A stretch of 64,000 bases of DNA from Datnioides undecimradiatus (taxonomy: Eukaryota > Chordata > Actinopteri > Lobotiformes > Datnioididae): contig WARS01000044.1 in assembly GCA_008933995.1 (NCBI GenBank), forward strand, positions 3,182,866 through 3,246,865, given 5' to 3'. Below the pieces are notes generated by a model, which saw only the letters and a list, made by a program, of their open reading frames with translations, was not told the origin of the DNA and did no database searches. The translations under genes were made by a program, and so were the position numbers. Shown here piece by piece: positions 22,613-35,300 of this stretch; within the stretch, counting starts at the first letter, position 1; the number at the start of each line of letters is the position of its first letter.

Positions 22613-25600
22613 ATGAAAGGACTCGCTGACAAACCCAGCTACATCATTGAACTCCTGGAGGGAGGAGTGACCATTGAAGATGTCATTGATGGACACATCT
22701 GTGAGCAGGCTCTGGTCAGTTCAGTTTGAAGGCCTTTAATAGATTCAGGTTGCAGTTTGGGGAAAAAAACAACCCTAAAATTCTTAAATAGCTTTCATGA
22801 AACTGTAATTAGTGCCCGTCAGTGTTTTAGCCAAAGGTTAACAATTAGATGTGATTCTAATGGTTTGATCTATTGCTTTGTGTACTCAGTGTAGCTGTCA
22901 TCTTCTCTTACTTTCACAGGTGGAGAAGAATGCATTTGCAGTAGGTGATCTGGGTGCCCTGATGCGGCAGCATGCATGCTGGCAGAGCGTAGTGCCACAA
23001 TTGCAGCCCTACTACCCAGTTAAGTGCAACAGCAGCCCTGCAGTCATCGAGGTGCTGGCGTCCTTGGGCCTGGGCTTCGTTTGTGCCAACAAGGTAAGCT
23101 TTAAACTTCACCAAACCAAATTCAGGAAGCTTTGAGTTTTTTGTTGCTTTTTTTTTAACTGCACAGTGCATCATCCTCTTATGAAAGCACTTGACATTAT
23201 GGGGCAATTACATTACAAGCACTCAATTGATTACGGGCAGCTGATGACTGTTATCCGTTTAACTTATGAAACACACTTAATACCTTTTTGATTCTTTTTG
23301 AAGAGGCTTTTAGACTTTGTTGTGTCCATTTCTGTAACATTTTTGCCTGTATTTTTTTTGTCGCCAAGGCTGAAGTGAACCTGGTGCTGGAGCATGGTGT
23401 GCCACCAGAAAACATCATTCTGTCAGGTGTTTGCAAACAGGTGGCACACATCAAGCATGCTGCCAAGAACAACATCCAACATCTTGTGTGTGAAAACGAG
23501 GCAGAATTGTCCAAGATTTCCCGCTTGCATCCAAATGCAAAGTGAGACATCAAATCAAAAAATATTCTCCTGTCTTCCTTTAATTTTTATGCTTTTTTTG
23601 TGAAACTGAAGACTCAAAAATGCTATAAGGAAGAACAACATTTTACGCAACATAAATGTTTCATTAGTGTTTTGGTATGTTTCTTTTAGGTTACTGGTGC
23701 AGTTGACCACCCAGGCCCATGCGGCTGACACCAGCATGGCATTCGGCTTCTCTCTGAAGAGCTGCCGGCACCTGCTGGAAGCAGCCAAGGAGCTTGGGGT
23801 TCAGGTGGTGGGGGTGACCTTCCACATCCCCAGCTCCTGCCAAGACCTGCAAGAGGCCTACACCCATGCACTGTCAGATGCTCGCTGTGTGTTTGACATG
23901 GGGGTAGGAAAATGTATTTAATTACAAAGTGATGACTCAATTGGAGTTACATAGAAATGCTTACAAAGATGTGTACAGATGTTTGCCTTCCTATTTCTTA
24001 TGCTTTCTTTTTTTAGGGGTAACAACTGAACAAATGTTTTCTTTTTCTGTTCAGGTGGATCTGGGCTTTAACATGAACATCCTGGACATTGGTGGTGGAT
24101 TTACTGGTTCAGAGTTTCAGCTCAAACAGGTAAGTAGTTAAGAGCTGCAATCTGACCGGAAACACTTTGCTTAGACTTCAGAGCTGCAATTTGTCACTGG
24201 TTGTATTATTTGTTTTTATTCTTTCCTGGAAATGCCCTCTGAATGTCTTTTTGCTGTAACATTGTGTGCAGGTTGAGTCTGCAATAAGGCCGCTGCTGGA
24301 TGCTTACTTCAGCCCATTGTCTGGTGTGCAAGTGTTGGCCCAGCCTGGCAGCTTCTACGTGGCCTCAGCTTTCAGCCTGGCTGTCAATGTGATTGGCAAA
24401 AAGGTGGTGACCCGCCACTGGGACAGCTTAGCACAAGGTGAGTTACTCAGTTCTCCCAGGGGTTCTCTTTATCTTCTATAGTCCAGCTGTATCTGACCGT
24501 AATGCCTTTGTTTCTGTACATTGACTGTGAATATGAGCTAATAATGATATGATCTTAAAAATGTGTTTTGTCAAGATTTTTTACACATTGGTGTTGCATA
24601 ATGATAAAAATCTTGATCAAGCCCTCAGTTTGTAGATAATACAGTATATTCCATATATTTGACTTGGTCACCTGCTTTATTTACCCAGATGAGAACAATG
24701 AAGATACAGAGTTCCTGTACTACATGAATGAGGGTGTTTATGGCCCATTCAGCCACAAGCTGCTGGGAAACTCCATTGCGGCCCCGTCAGTGCACAAGGT
24801 TAGTAGGCCTCCTCCCAAGAGAGTCGACACCATTCAGGACTGAACGAAGTATCTGATAGCGGCTTGAGTTGAGTAAGGAAAGGGGGTCATGTATTATGAG
24901 TATTTAAGAAAGTGAGATCAGAATCACTTTGCATAGTGAATTATATTACCCCCTATAAAGACCCTACTGCAGGTTTTTCATACAAAGATGTGGTATTTAA
25001 GCTTGATATTCTCTCAGGATGTGAAAAGGTTAATGGCAGCTCAATAATTGTTTACTCAACTGTTGTTAATGATGCACTTCCTCCTCTATGCTGTTTATCT
25101 CACAATAATAATAAAATGTCAGGAACTACACAACATTAAGTAAAACTTAACTGTAGTAAACCAATAATGTAACAACAATGTAACAAGTTAATATAACAAT
25201 ATAACAAACTAATTTAAAAGTTGAATAAGAGATTGCTATTGAAGAAGAAATTGTTTTATAGCTGTTGTAATTCACTTCATGCACCTAAGACCCCTGGATT
25301 AATGAGCTAACAGTCATGGGCTGCAACCTCTTTACTAAATAATGTCTGTACAGTTTTTGGGTTAATGGCTTTCAATTAAGCAAAAGAGGTTTTGATACAA
25401 TTTCTAACATCTTGTAGCTACCACAGGCTCTAAATGATGATCCATCATATTATATAATTTATTATAATTTGATTTTATAATAATAAGAAATTATAATACA
25501 ACTGTTGTTTATTGAATACTTATGAATACTTTTATTTATTATATATTTTTTGTGATCCTTTTATGGTGCAGCAGAAATGTCATCAACTGGGACATAAGGT

Positions 25601-26071
25601 CTTAAACAGAAGAATTGCGATCAGTAACATTTCTGATCGGTACCTGTTCTGATGAAGCTGTTTCCTCTTTCCAGCATGTGCTTTGTGCTGACGAGGCGGT
25701 GTATCCCAGCAGCCTGTGGGGCCCGTCACTGGACCAGCTGGACCATGTTGTGGAGCGCTGCTTGCTGCCTGAGCTCAGTGTGGGAGACTGGCTTCTCTTT
25801 TCCAACATGGGAATGTGTGGCCTGGAGGAGTTCAGCTCCTCCCAGCTGCCTGTCTACTACACTATTTCCACCTCTGACTGGTGAGTATGGAGGCATGTGA
25901 AGCATGTGGAGGTTTGCCTCAGATACCACAAATGTAGTAAGAAACTGACTCATTTTGAGAGAACTGACTCTGACTCTGACTTTTGTTGCTTACAGGTACG
26001 AAATGCAGGAGGCTGGTGTGGCACTGGACAGTGCCATGAAGAACTTCTCCATGGTCCAGTACAATGCTTAA
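22613..26071 (+). CDS. azin1: Antizyme inhibitor 1, complete CDS in nine exons
   Basis: AZIN1 is a catalytically dead ornithine decarboxylase homologue. It binds antizyme more tightly than ODC does, so it frees ODC and raises polyamine levels. Coding exons are 22613-22714, 22920-23093, 23369-23541, 23690-23903, 24055-24129, 24272-24437, 24689-24798, 25675-25880 and 25996-26071. The frame is continuous: 432 codons, 431 residues (human 448). The fold motifs YYPVKC (Lys at the ODC Lys69 position), [12 protein letters not shown] and [13 protein letters not shown] mark AZIN1, not ODC or AZIN2. Inactivating changes are Ser273 in QPGSFYV (Arg in ODC) and Leu357 in WGPSLDQLD (the catalytic Cys360 of ODC). 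The C-terminus ends soon after [10 protein letters not shown] and lacks the ODC degradation tail. Translation is likely governed by the upstream uORF. Confidence 0.97.
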
Positions 26072-29000
26072 CTACCCTCTGCCCCTGTCCTGTATTATAT
26101 TGCACAGATCCTCCTTAGCCTCTGCTTTCACCGTGTGAGAGGAGGGGTCAGTGGGGTATTTGGGACAAGGGGTTAAATGTGGTCAACATTCCAGCCTCCT
26201 CACAAAATGCAGTGTCCTAATATTTCTTCCAGGAATATCCCCCCCCCCCCTTTTTTTTTTTTTTTTACATTGTTAAAATTGGAAAAATTGGTTGTTCAAT
26301 ACCTCAATTGTCTAATTATTTATCTGGAAGATCTTCATTTCTGCTCCTCCCTCTGGACTCTAAACATCCGTCAGCTAAAAGAACTCTAGCCCAAGCTCAA
26401 ATGACAGTATGCAACAAAATGGACGACGCTTCGGAGATGGGACCCCCCGACATGTTTGGGGTGGTTTGTTTCCTAAATCAAATCCAGTTTACAAAATGTA
26501 CAATTGATTCAAATCATGTTCTCTATTAATTACCTGTTGACAGTCTTGTAAATCCTGTGTCTGTTCAACACAAATACATTTTGTCTGTAGATGATTTTTG
26601 AAGTGTTGAAATGAATCAATGCCTCATGTGGATTCTGTATGTCAGACCCCTCACTTTGCAGAGTTTAAATCGAATTATGACAATGATGTAACCTCTTTCT
26701 TTATTGCAGCTCACCTCAATGCATTTTTATTTATTGGATTCAGATATTACTGGGGCATATTTAAAGCTCCATCTTTAAGTGTGTTTAGCCCGGGTATTAT
26801 GCTGTGGCCCATCTAACAGTGTTTTCCTGAAGATATTGATGTGTTTTTTAACGCTACATGGATTAAGTGTGCTGTGATTGCCATTTGTGACCTCAGTGGT
26901 TTCCCTTTACTCAAAAAGGCATGATATACACCCTAATGCACTCCTTACCTCCATTATGAAGAGGTTAATCTGGTTTAAAAATGCACAACATCTTTTGTAG
27001 GTTAAAGAAATACTGTGACATTTTACAATGCAGCCCTGATTTTTCAGATATTCCCATCGGTGTCTTTCACCAAGGGAGTGGTCCTTTATTTTTCCCGTGG
27101 GTCTGAAAAACCAGCTGGGCTGTTTCTGAAGAGTGCTCAAACATAACTTATCTGTATGTGGCAGATGTGGACATGCACATCTATATCTCTCAAGTGGAAG
27201 GCATGCTAGTACTCCTCTGAGGCAATGCAAAAGAACATACCAGACCTATCTCTCTAAAGTTATGGGGGACATGATGCACAGTCTCATGTACAGCTAAATG
27301 ATTCGTGTCTAATATTAAAAATGACCTGACTTAACTGCAGTTTTCAAAGAATCCTGCCCTGGTGTGTTACAAATGACTAATGTATTAATTACTTGCTTGT
27401 CTAAGGCACTAATGGACCATAGCCTGTTTTTGACTGTAAATTGTGCTTGTTAAAGTAATGAAAGTGATTAATTTAATACATTTCTGACTGAAATCATCTA
27501 TCTTGGTATGTGTGATCTTTGAAACAGTTCGGATATCTACATGTGTTATTGATCAGATCTTCATTTAACTCAAAACCACGTTTCTGATCATCTATGGGTC
27601 ACATTTCTAGTTGTACAGTGGTTAAATGTTCTAGAAACGATCTGTAATCCAGATTTAAAGATGCCAGGAATGAGATCCTACATTCTGCTCTAACCAGTAA
27701 TAGCTAATAAATTGCTACAAAAAATAACTTGGTTATTAAAGTTAGTCTGAACTGTCTTTAGCTAGACACCAAAGTGTGATTATATATATTTTTTAAAAAG
27801 GTCTTGTCATCACACAAAAAAGATGGTTTGGTGTTTCAACTTTCAATGTACAGTTCTTATGCCTTTTAATTCAGTTAGCCTTTATAGCTTCTTCATACTA
27901 TTGCCCCAAAAAGAAAATCAAATCCACTCAGTTTAGATATAAACACAACAGCATCATCCTCAACCAGAAGAGAGCAGTTTTTCAGTGAAATCAGCAGCTA
28001 CCACAATTTGTTGTGATGGAACCCAGTATGCTTGTTGGGTTGGTTGTCAAATACAATATATGATAAATACATCTACTTATTAACAAGATCAGCTCCCTCC
28101 CAAACGTCTCTTTCCACTGTATATAACCATATGTATATATTTGGTCCATAAGCCCTTTTCAAACTTAAGACAGCTTCAACTTTAGTGATAGATTTTTATT
28201 TTTTTGTTGTAAAAATCAGATCAGAATGCCTGCTGCCTAGGGCTTGAGAGGGTCATTTTGGTCATTTCCATAACTATATGGAAATAATATGTTCCGGCAA
28301 TGTGTCCCTGAAAAGACACTCAAGCTCTCACCTTCTTATGTGCTAAGTAGTTCCCAACAAGGTCCTTGCCTGATTTTTGTATGATTGTTTGCTGATAATT
28401 AGATTTTACCCATAGATATGCTTGCATATCAGAGCCTTGACATTATTGGAATGTGAAGGAAATATTAATGTATACATGTCTCTGAATTACTGAAACAACT
28501 TTTGGTCCTGAATGAGAGAAGGAATAGGACACGTCACTCTTAAGAGGAGCCATTATGGCTCCAATGAAGTGTCTCATAGGGTTTATTGGAGGTGACACTA
28601 ATTTCAAAATAAGACTAATAGATCATTGGAGCTTTCATAAAGGTTCACTCACTACTCAGTGCATGTGAGCATGATAAGGAAGTGTTTTGTAAAGTGTATG
28701 CAGAAGAAATGGTCATGGTGTAGTTGGTAGTGATGGTAATCATGATAAAATAACAGACAATTTATTAGTCTGCCAGGGGCACACACACTTCTCAACACAC
28801 AACACGATCCTGCACTCCTACAAATAGACTTTGCAATTACAAGGTTACAACACAGAGGTGATAGATTTGAAATGACATGATTGAAGAGTAACTCTTGATT
28901 TGCAGGCTGTTCAGTATGACTGAACAAGCATGAATGATCTCTAAGTGATTGGTGGCTCACTGATTGGTTTCACTGAATAAAGTTATATTGGTTTGGCAAG

Positions 29001-30230
29001 AGGGGATCTCACAGTTAATTTCCCTTTCTTCTCTACTTCGGGTTTAGAGATGATGTCATCTAATTCGACTGTCCTTCAGCAGTCCTACCTTTGGGATGTG
29101 AATGCTCTGCCATGGTAAGAAATGCTGCAGTAGAGCCATTAAGAACATTAACACGTTACTCTGTAAATAGCGGCCCTCTGTTTGCACAGAAAATGATTGC
29201 ATTGTCAGCCAATTTAGTCAAATTGTAAATAAGCTTGTTATATTTTGTTGTAATGTGACACTACGTCTTGCCACAGAATTCTGTTTTCTTTTTTTCCAGT
29301 AGTCAAGTTAAGATTCGACAGGTGAGGAAGGTGTCATATATCTGGAATATGACAAATTACAGCATACGTTTTGTAGATAGGACTATTGGTGGTCTAGTGG
29401 TCTCATTTACAGCTTTTAAAATGATTCACAAGTTTTAAAAAATGGTAAAAAATGGTACAGTACATTGGAAATGCAAGAAAAAAATATAAATGATATAAAA
29501 TTAGCTCACTAGTTCATAGCAAAGAAGCTTTAGACTAGTGAAACATAAAGACACTAGGAAGATCATTTGTCTACACACAAACCTCTGCTCGTAATAGGCC
29601 GTAATTCAGACAGGTGGCTTAGGTTTTGCGCAAAATGTGCGAACGAGCAAACATAATCTGAAAAAAAGTTTAATATTCTTTTATAAGCAGATCACCAAGC
29701 ATGAAAATATAAAATTTTGTTTTCCTATAAATTATAAGACGTTAGTAGCTAGCCATTTTTTATTTTTTTTTGCTATTGTTAAACATATTAAAAAGTCCTT
29801 TAACTTGATGCTATGCTAGCTAAAATACATCTGACCTATCCATTGCACTCTCTCTCCAATCAAAATGGTGGTTCAACTTAATTGGCTAAAAAAAGTAGCA
29901 TGATGTGACGTCACAACAGAAGGACCACCCATTTAGCTCATTTTCTCGATAGCTCATTGGTTAACTTTAGTCATGTACCACGTGACTGCCAGTGGGGGTC
30001 GTAGTAGCCACGCCCCCAAACCTAGCTATAGGGTGATGAATACAGAAGTCCAATTAACAAGCCAGTCAATACATGAAATTAAAAAACATGATCATAAAAC
30101 ACATCACCTGGACTCTCTTGAACAATGCCTGACAGTCTGAGTGAGAGACTAAAAAGTTTTTCAGTTTTTAGGCTGAGAATGTTCCCATTGGTCAGTTTGT
30201 GCAGTATGCAAATGAGGACAGCTACGTCAG
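26072..30230. other. azin1 3' UTR and azin1-adnp2 intergenic spacer
   Basis: The azin1 3' UTR begins at 26072. Candidate plus-strand AATAAA signals are at 27706-27711 and 28976-28981. The first would give a UTR of about 1.6 kb, typical of the gene, but I cannot prove the choice. A C12T16 tract lies at 26239-26266. No further coding sequence is supported. Confidence 0.45.
26239..26266. repeat. C12-T16 homopolymer junction
   Basis: A poly-C run passes directly into poly-T in the azin1 3' UTR. Confidence 0.9.
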
Positions 30231-30260
30231 ATCCTGAACTTGAGCGCCATTTTTTCCTCA
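29895..30260 (+). promoter_or_regulatory. adnp2 promoter region
   Basis: Clustered motifs include a full palindromic CRE (TGACGTCA near 29906), an E-box CACGTG near 29980, an inverted GC box (CACGCCCCC near 30010) and GCGCCATTTT at 30244-30253, whose reverse complement AAAATGGCGC is a YY1-like core-promoter element. They precede the predicted first noncoding exon. Confidence 0.55.
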
Positions 30261-30531
30261 ATAGGGGAAGAAAGGGACAAAAGCTGGACCAAAAATAACT
30301 TATCTCAGGAGGTGGTTCGCAAGCATCACCTCTCATATTTGACTACATTCTTCATACAGCGTTGTGTGTGGACAGAGGATGCTGCTCGGATGAGGATCTG
30401 TGTGCAGCACCGGGAGCAGACGCAGCTTACCGACACACACACAGTTGAGGCCGGTGGAAGTGGAAAACGTTAGCCCTGTCGGAGGTGGCACAGCGACAAC
30501 TAACGTTAACCTACACTGAAAATCGTACGAG
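30250..30531 (+). other. adnp2 first noncoding exon (5' boundary approximate)
   Basis: An ACGAG/GTAAAT donor lies at 30531/30532 after a GC-richer stretch, with promoter motifs immediately upstream. The next acceptor (TTTTTCACAG/GG) is at 32351, 15 bases before the start codon. The left limit is a guess. Confidence 0.5.
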
Positions 30532-32365
30532 GTAAATGTCTGTGAGGAAGCTGTGGGCATCCTTCAGTGGGAAGAAATGGCGTGGCCGGCTGAGTGACCC
30601 GGCTTGTCGCTGTCAGCGTGCTACCAGGGGCTTTTTAATGACTCCAGTGTGGGCAGCACACACACAGCTGTGTGGATGGCATCTGTGTACAGGCACAGGT
30701 TTTAGTTTGTAGGTGACCAAAATCAAAATGCACACTTTAGACACGCAAAGTTCTTCTGAACCATCAGTACATGAGTAGCAGTCATATATTATTCGTACTG
30801 AGGCTTACAGAGGGAGATACCCGAAAAGTAGAATCAGCTGTTGCACAGCAGTTGTTGTGTTTTTTTTTAATGTAAGATTGTTATCGATGGGACATAAATA
30901 ACAACTATATAACAACATAACCACATGTTACCATAGCCATGCTGTTGCTTTCATTCTGTCATGTCATGTAGCAAACTATCATGATGTTACCTTTCTGCGG
31001 CAGTTAACCACGTTACAGTACGTCATTCTTTCAGTATGTCCATCATCTCTATGCAAGTTTTGATGTTGTTAGCAGTGTGATGCTGATACACATTAGACGT
31101 TTAATGGCTTAATATTACACAGAATCAGATCCTAGGTTTGCTGAAGGTTGCTGGCTGGTTGGTACACATACTGCAACTATTAACTGACCACAGCAAAGTG
31201 TATTGACTGTGTGCCTTTGCCATTCTTCACAGTGCAATAGGTGCTATTTCCTGTAGGCTACTCTTGATTTATACAATCTATACACTCTTCATCCAACAGC
31301 TGTGTTTGGGGCTGCAGCAGGATGGGAAATTGACTTTTTGAACCTCTAATTATTATTTTATATATTGTTTTATATACATTATTGCAAGCATTGGGCTGAT
31401 GGCTGGTGCTTATTCCCCACCCTGCAGTAAAAAGTGGAAATTGACAGTGTATTATATCTGATGAATGATTTTCTGAGATCTCTACGTTATCAGCAAGATC
31501 AATAATTACTTGGAGAAACCAATTTTATTCAATCTACCATAAGTGGCACAATCTAGTGGATTGTCAGTGCAATGCAGGAGGGAGGCAGTCCTTGTTTACC
31601 AAATTCAAAATGGCTGTTTCCCTGTTGAGACTCACATGACTTACCAATATATATACTTATTTTGCAGATTTTGAAAAAGTTGTGGTGCTTTTAATGATTT
31701 GATTTAACCAGTTCAAGATTTAATTGTATCCTTACAAGACTTATCGGGTGGAAATTCGTGCTCTTGACATACCCTTTTTCAGAAGTCAGTATGGCAAAGT
31801 AAAAAGTGAAATGGAAAGAGTAAAGGTGGAGAGAAGAATTTGACACCTTTGTCAAAACAGAGCAAGAACCCAAGCTTATGTGGCACAACACACAACCATG
31901 AATTAAAATAGAAGAAGCTGCAGATATAAGATAGAGCGTACAGAATAAGGGAAAACATTTAATAAATAGAAATTAAAATGACACATATGTTGCTTTATAC
32001 CCCAAATCAGTGGACATGAAGGTTTTTTTATGTGTCGTTGATTTAATGAACACTTGTTAACCACAAGTGCAGTTTCCTCATGTTACTGAGGATGGAAGAA
32101 AACTAATACTGTATAATAACATCTAATATAACAAATACAATAGATATGGTTATTTGCTCCACTATATTAAAATAAAGATAACTAATAAATAAATGACAAA
32201 TTTGATAAGAATGCATAATAGGTGATGTTGTGACACATTTGAATGTGTTCCAAATGCATGCAGAATAAAAGGTCAGTGACATTGGTCGTATCTTAAGAAA
32301 AATGATTTGTGTTAATGCTCCGAAACATCACAGTTTGTTTTTTTTCACAGGGTTTGTGAGGAATA

Positions 32366-35300
32366 ATGTATCAGGTTCCTGTTGGAAATATTGAGAAGAT
32401 CCGAAAGGCACGCAAGGCAGTGAAAAGCATCTTAAGTGAGATTGGCCTGGAAGACTGCAAAAAGCTGTTGGAGGTGTGTTTTATCCTGGAAAAGAATTAA
32501 AAATGTCTTTTAAGATGTGGTAACAAATGCACAGATACTTTGTGATGATTTATGTGTGAGGTCCTATCAACATGTTTTGAGACCATGCCCATAAAAAGTC
32601 AAATCTATCCCTGATTTAAATTTGGCTGCAATCCCTTTGGAAGTAGTCACCTTGTGCAGCACTACACCACTGTCAGTGCTCCTGCCAAGCATGGATCACA
32701 CCCTAGAAGTCCTTTTTATGTAACCTTATAAAGCACCATCTGCAATCAACACTGGATGTTGTCTGGATCTCCTCCACTCTGCCAAAGCGGCGACCCTTCA
32801 GCTTGAACTTTATTGAACACCAAATCCTTGTTAAGTGTCCTGTCTGGTCTCTGACTCTCTGGTGATAGTGCAGCATCGTGGACACAGACCTGCAAGTTAT
32901 CACATAACAGCGTTTATCTCTGGCTGTGCATGTAATGACTAAGTGTTCCTTGGTTCACTGACTCAGGAGAGTTTTTTGATCACAACTGCTGCATGTTTTG
33001 TTACTGAGCTGTTCTGCTTTCAGGAACAGCAGAAACTGTCTGAAATCATTTTGACAGCACCCCACATATAATCGTTTCTGTCCAGAACATTGTCACTCTG
33101 CTCGTAGATCCAAGGCTAATAGCCCAGCCACCGCTAAAGGGGGTTCAGAAGTACAGTTGAATCATAACAAGTATGGCACTATGCATTACATGGGTCAAAA
33201 ACAATAATATATATATGGGCTGTGTTTGTTGCTGTATTACTGTACAGCCATCTTTATAAACATGCAAAATTTTAAAGTGATTCGGTGACATTCACGTTGC
33301 CATTCAGAAGGGTTTTTTTTCTTTGGTTGTTATGGCAACAAGTGGGGTTTGGACGATATGATGTCATGCCTACTGATTTTCTACTGACACAGGGAAAATG
33401 CTGCAAATCAGTGGGCAGACCTGCTTTATGGACGTTTGATGTACAGTAGTTTTTTCCATGAATGCATTAACATGCCCTGATTTGTCAAATGTTCTCATTA
33501 ATTTGGATATTTATGAATATTTTATTCCAGCTATAGCAACAAGTTAGGAAACAGATGACCAGAGCAGTGCTTAGTTTGATGGATGAAATCTTACTACTTA
33601 ACCTTAATTGTTTTATCAAAATTCAAACACCTGTATCAACTATTTTTCCATTACACTGCATCCATGAACATACAGTTTTACACAGTTAAAAACTTAACTA
33701 CATTCAGTGTTACATTTAGGTGGAAGCACTTTGATTTATCTAATGGCTGTAACTGCTTCTTAGATTATCTTTGTAGATTAACATTTTATATGACATATAC
33801 ACTCAATTTTCAGTTAATCGGATACACCGAAAAGTAAAACAGTTAATCCAAAGCTCACAAAGATTTTGTTGATGCTGTTCAGAGAGGTGTTGATTTAACT
33901 TACAGGTCATTTTGGGTGCTTTAATTTGTGGTGCTGTTGCATTGCATTGCATGAATTTTTACCCTGCACTCGTTGATATAAGCAGACAGAATATTAGAAA
34001 CTTCTCTTACTGTAATGCAATACGGTTTAGCCTCCAAAATGACCACAGAATTTGGTGAGTATATACTGTATGCTTTGCTACATGATTGAGACTTGTATTG
34101 TTTGCTGCTATTCCCTATTTCCTTAGATACAGTTCTTAATGCAGGACTTTTTAATGGGTTTGTTTTCCAATGCAGCACTGTTTCAGAATACTTTTGTGTG
34201 TTGTTTACTGTACAGAATCTCAATGAAAACTCTGAGAAAAACTCAGATGAAGATGATGCCTTTCGGGAAACTGGGTGGCTTGATTTCACACATGGGTACA
34301 ACAGCAGACTACAGAAAAAGGTGAATATAATACTTGACTCCCGTTCACAACTTTTGGTAAAAACCTTTGTCTGCAAAAATAAAAATATTAGCTAGTTCAA
34401 GCTGGGCAAATCATTAAAATTTTACTGATAAAGAGGAGGGAAGTCATTCCAAATTGTGTAAGATGTGTGGGTTGATATAAGTCTTTACATTATATGTTCA
34501 CTGAAATTAGCTGAAATACCTTTTCTCTCTCTCTATTCAGTGGCCCTATCGGTCTCGAGCTCTGTGCTGTAACCTGTGCAAGTACTCTTCACAAAACATC
34601 TACAACTTCAGGAGCCATGTCTCTCGCTGCCATGGATATGTGCAGTCATTCTGCGCACTGGCACCATGTTCTCAGTGCCTCTTCATCGGCCACCCCAAGG
34701 TTGTCAAGAAGCACATGCTGTTCTTCCATGCCAAAGTCAACACCCACGTACAGCCTCCAAGGGAAACATCTTTAGCCACGCATCGTGGAAATGAGAGATA
34801 TCAATGTAGAAGATGTGCGTTCCCATCCTCTTCTATCTTTGCAATGAAGAAGCACATCATTCTCAAGCATCTGGACCGTGTGGCAGAACAGTATATTGGT
34901 TACAGATTACACCTTCAAGGCACCACATCTGTAAAGGTCTACTGCTGCAAGGTGTGCAGGGTGAACACTGGAAATCTAGACCAAATGTTGCATCACATGC
35001 TGGTTGAGCCATCGCACTATTCGGTCAGCACACAAGTGCAGAGTATGATTTATGAGAACAAGAACTACACCATTAAATCAACACCCAATGGGAATGGCCT
35101 GTTTGTGACATTCCCAAGCATTGCTCCGAAACCACAACAACCTCAAATGTTCAACAGTAAGTCCTTGGTGTTACCAAGTAATGGCCAACCTGCTGGGACT
35201 GTAGTTGCATTACAGCAGTTACAAGGACCTACAAACAGTACTACTCTGATCTGTGCTCCTGGAACCAACCAAGCTTTTCTTCCCCCTCAAGCGTCAGCAC

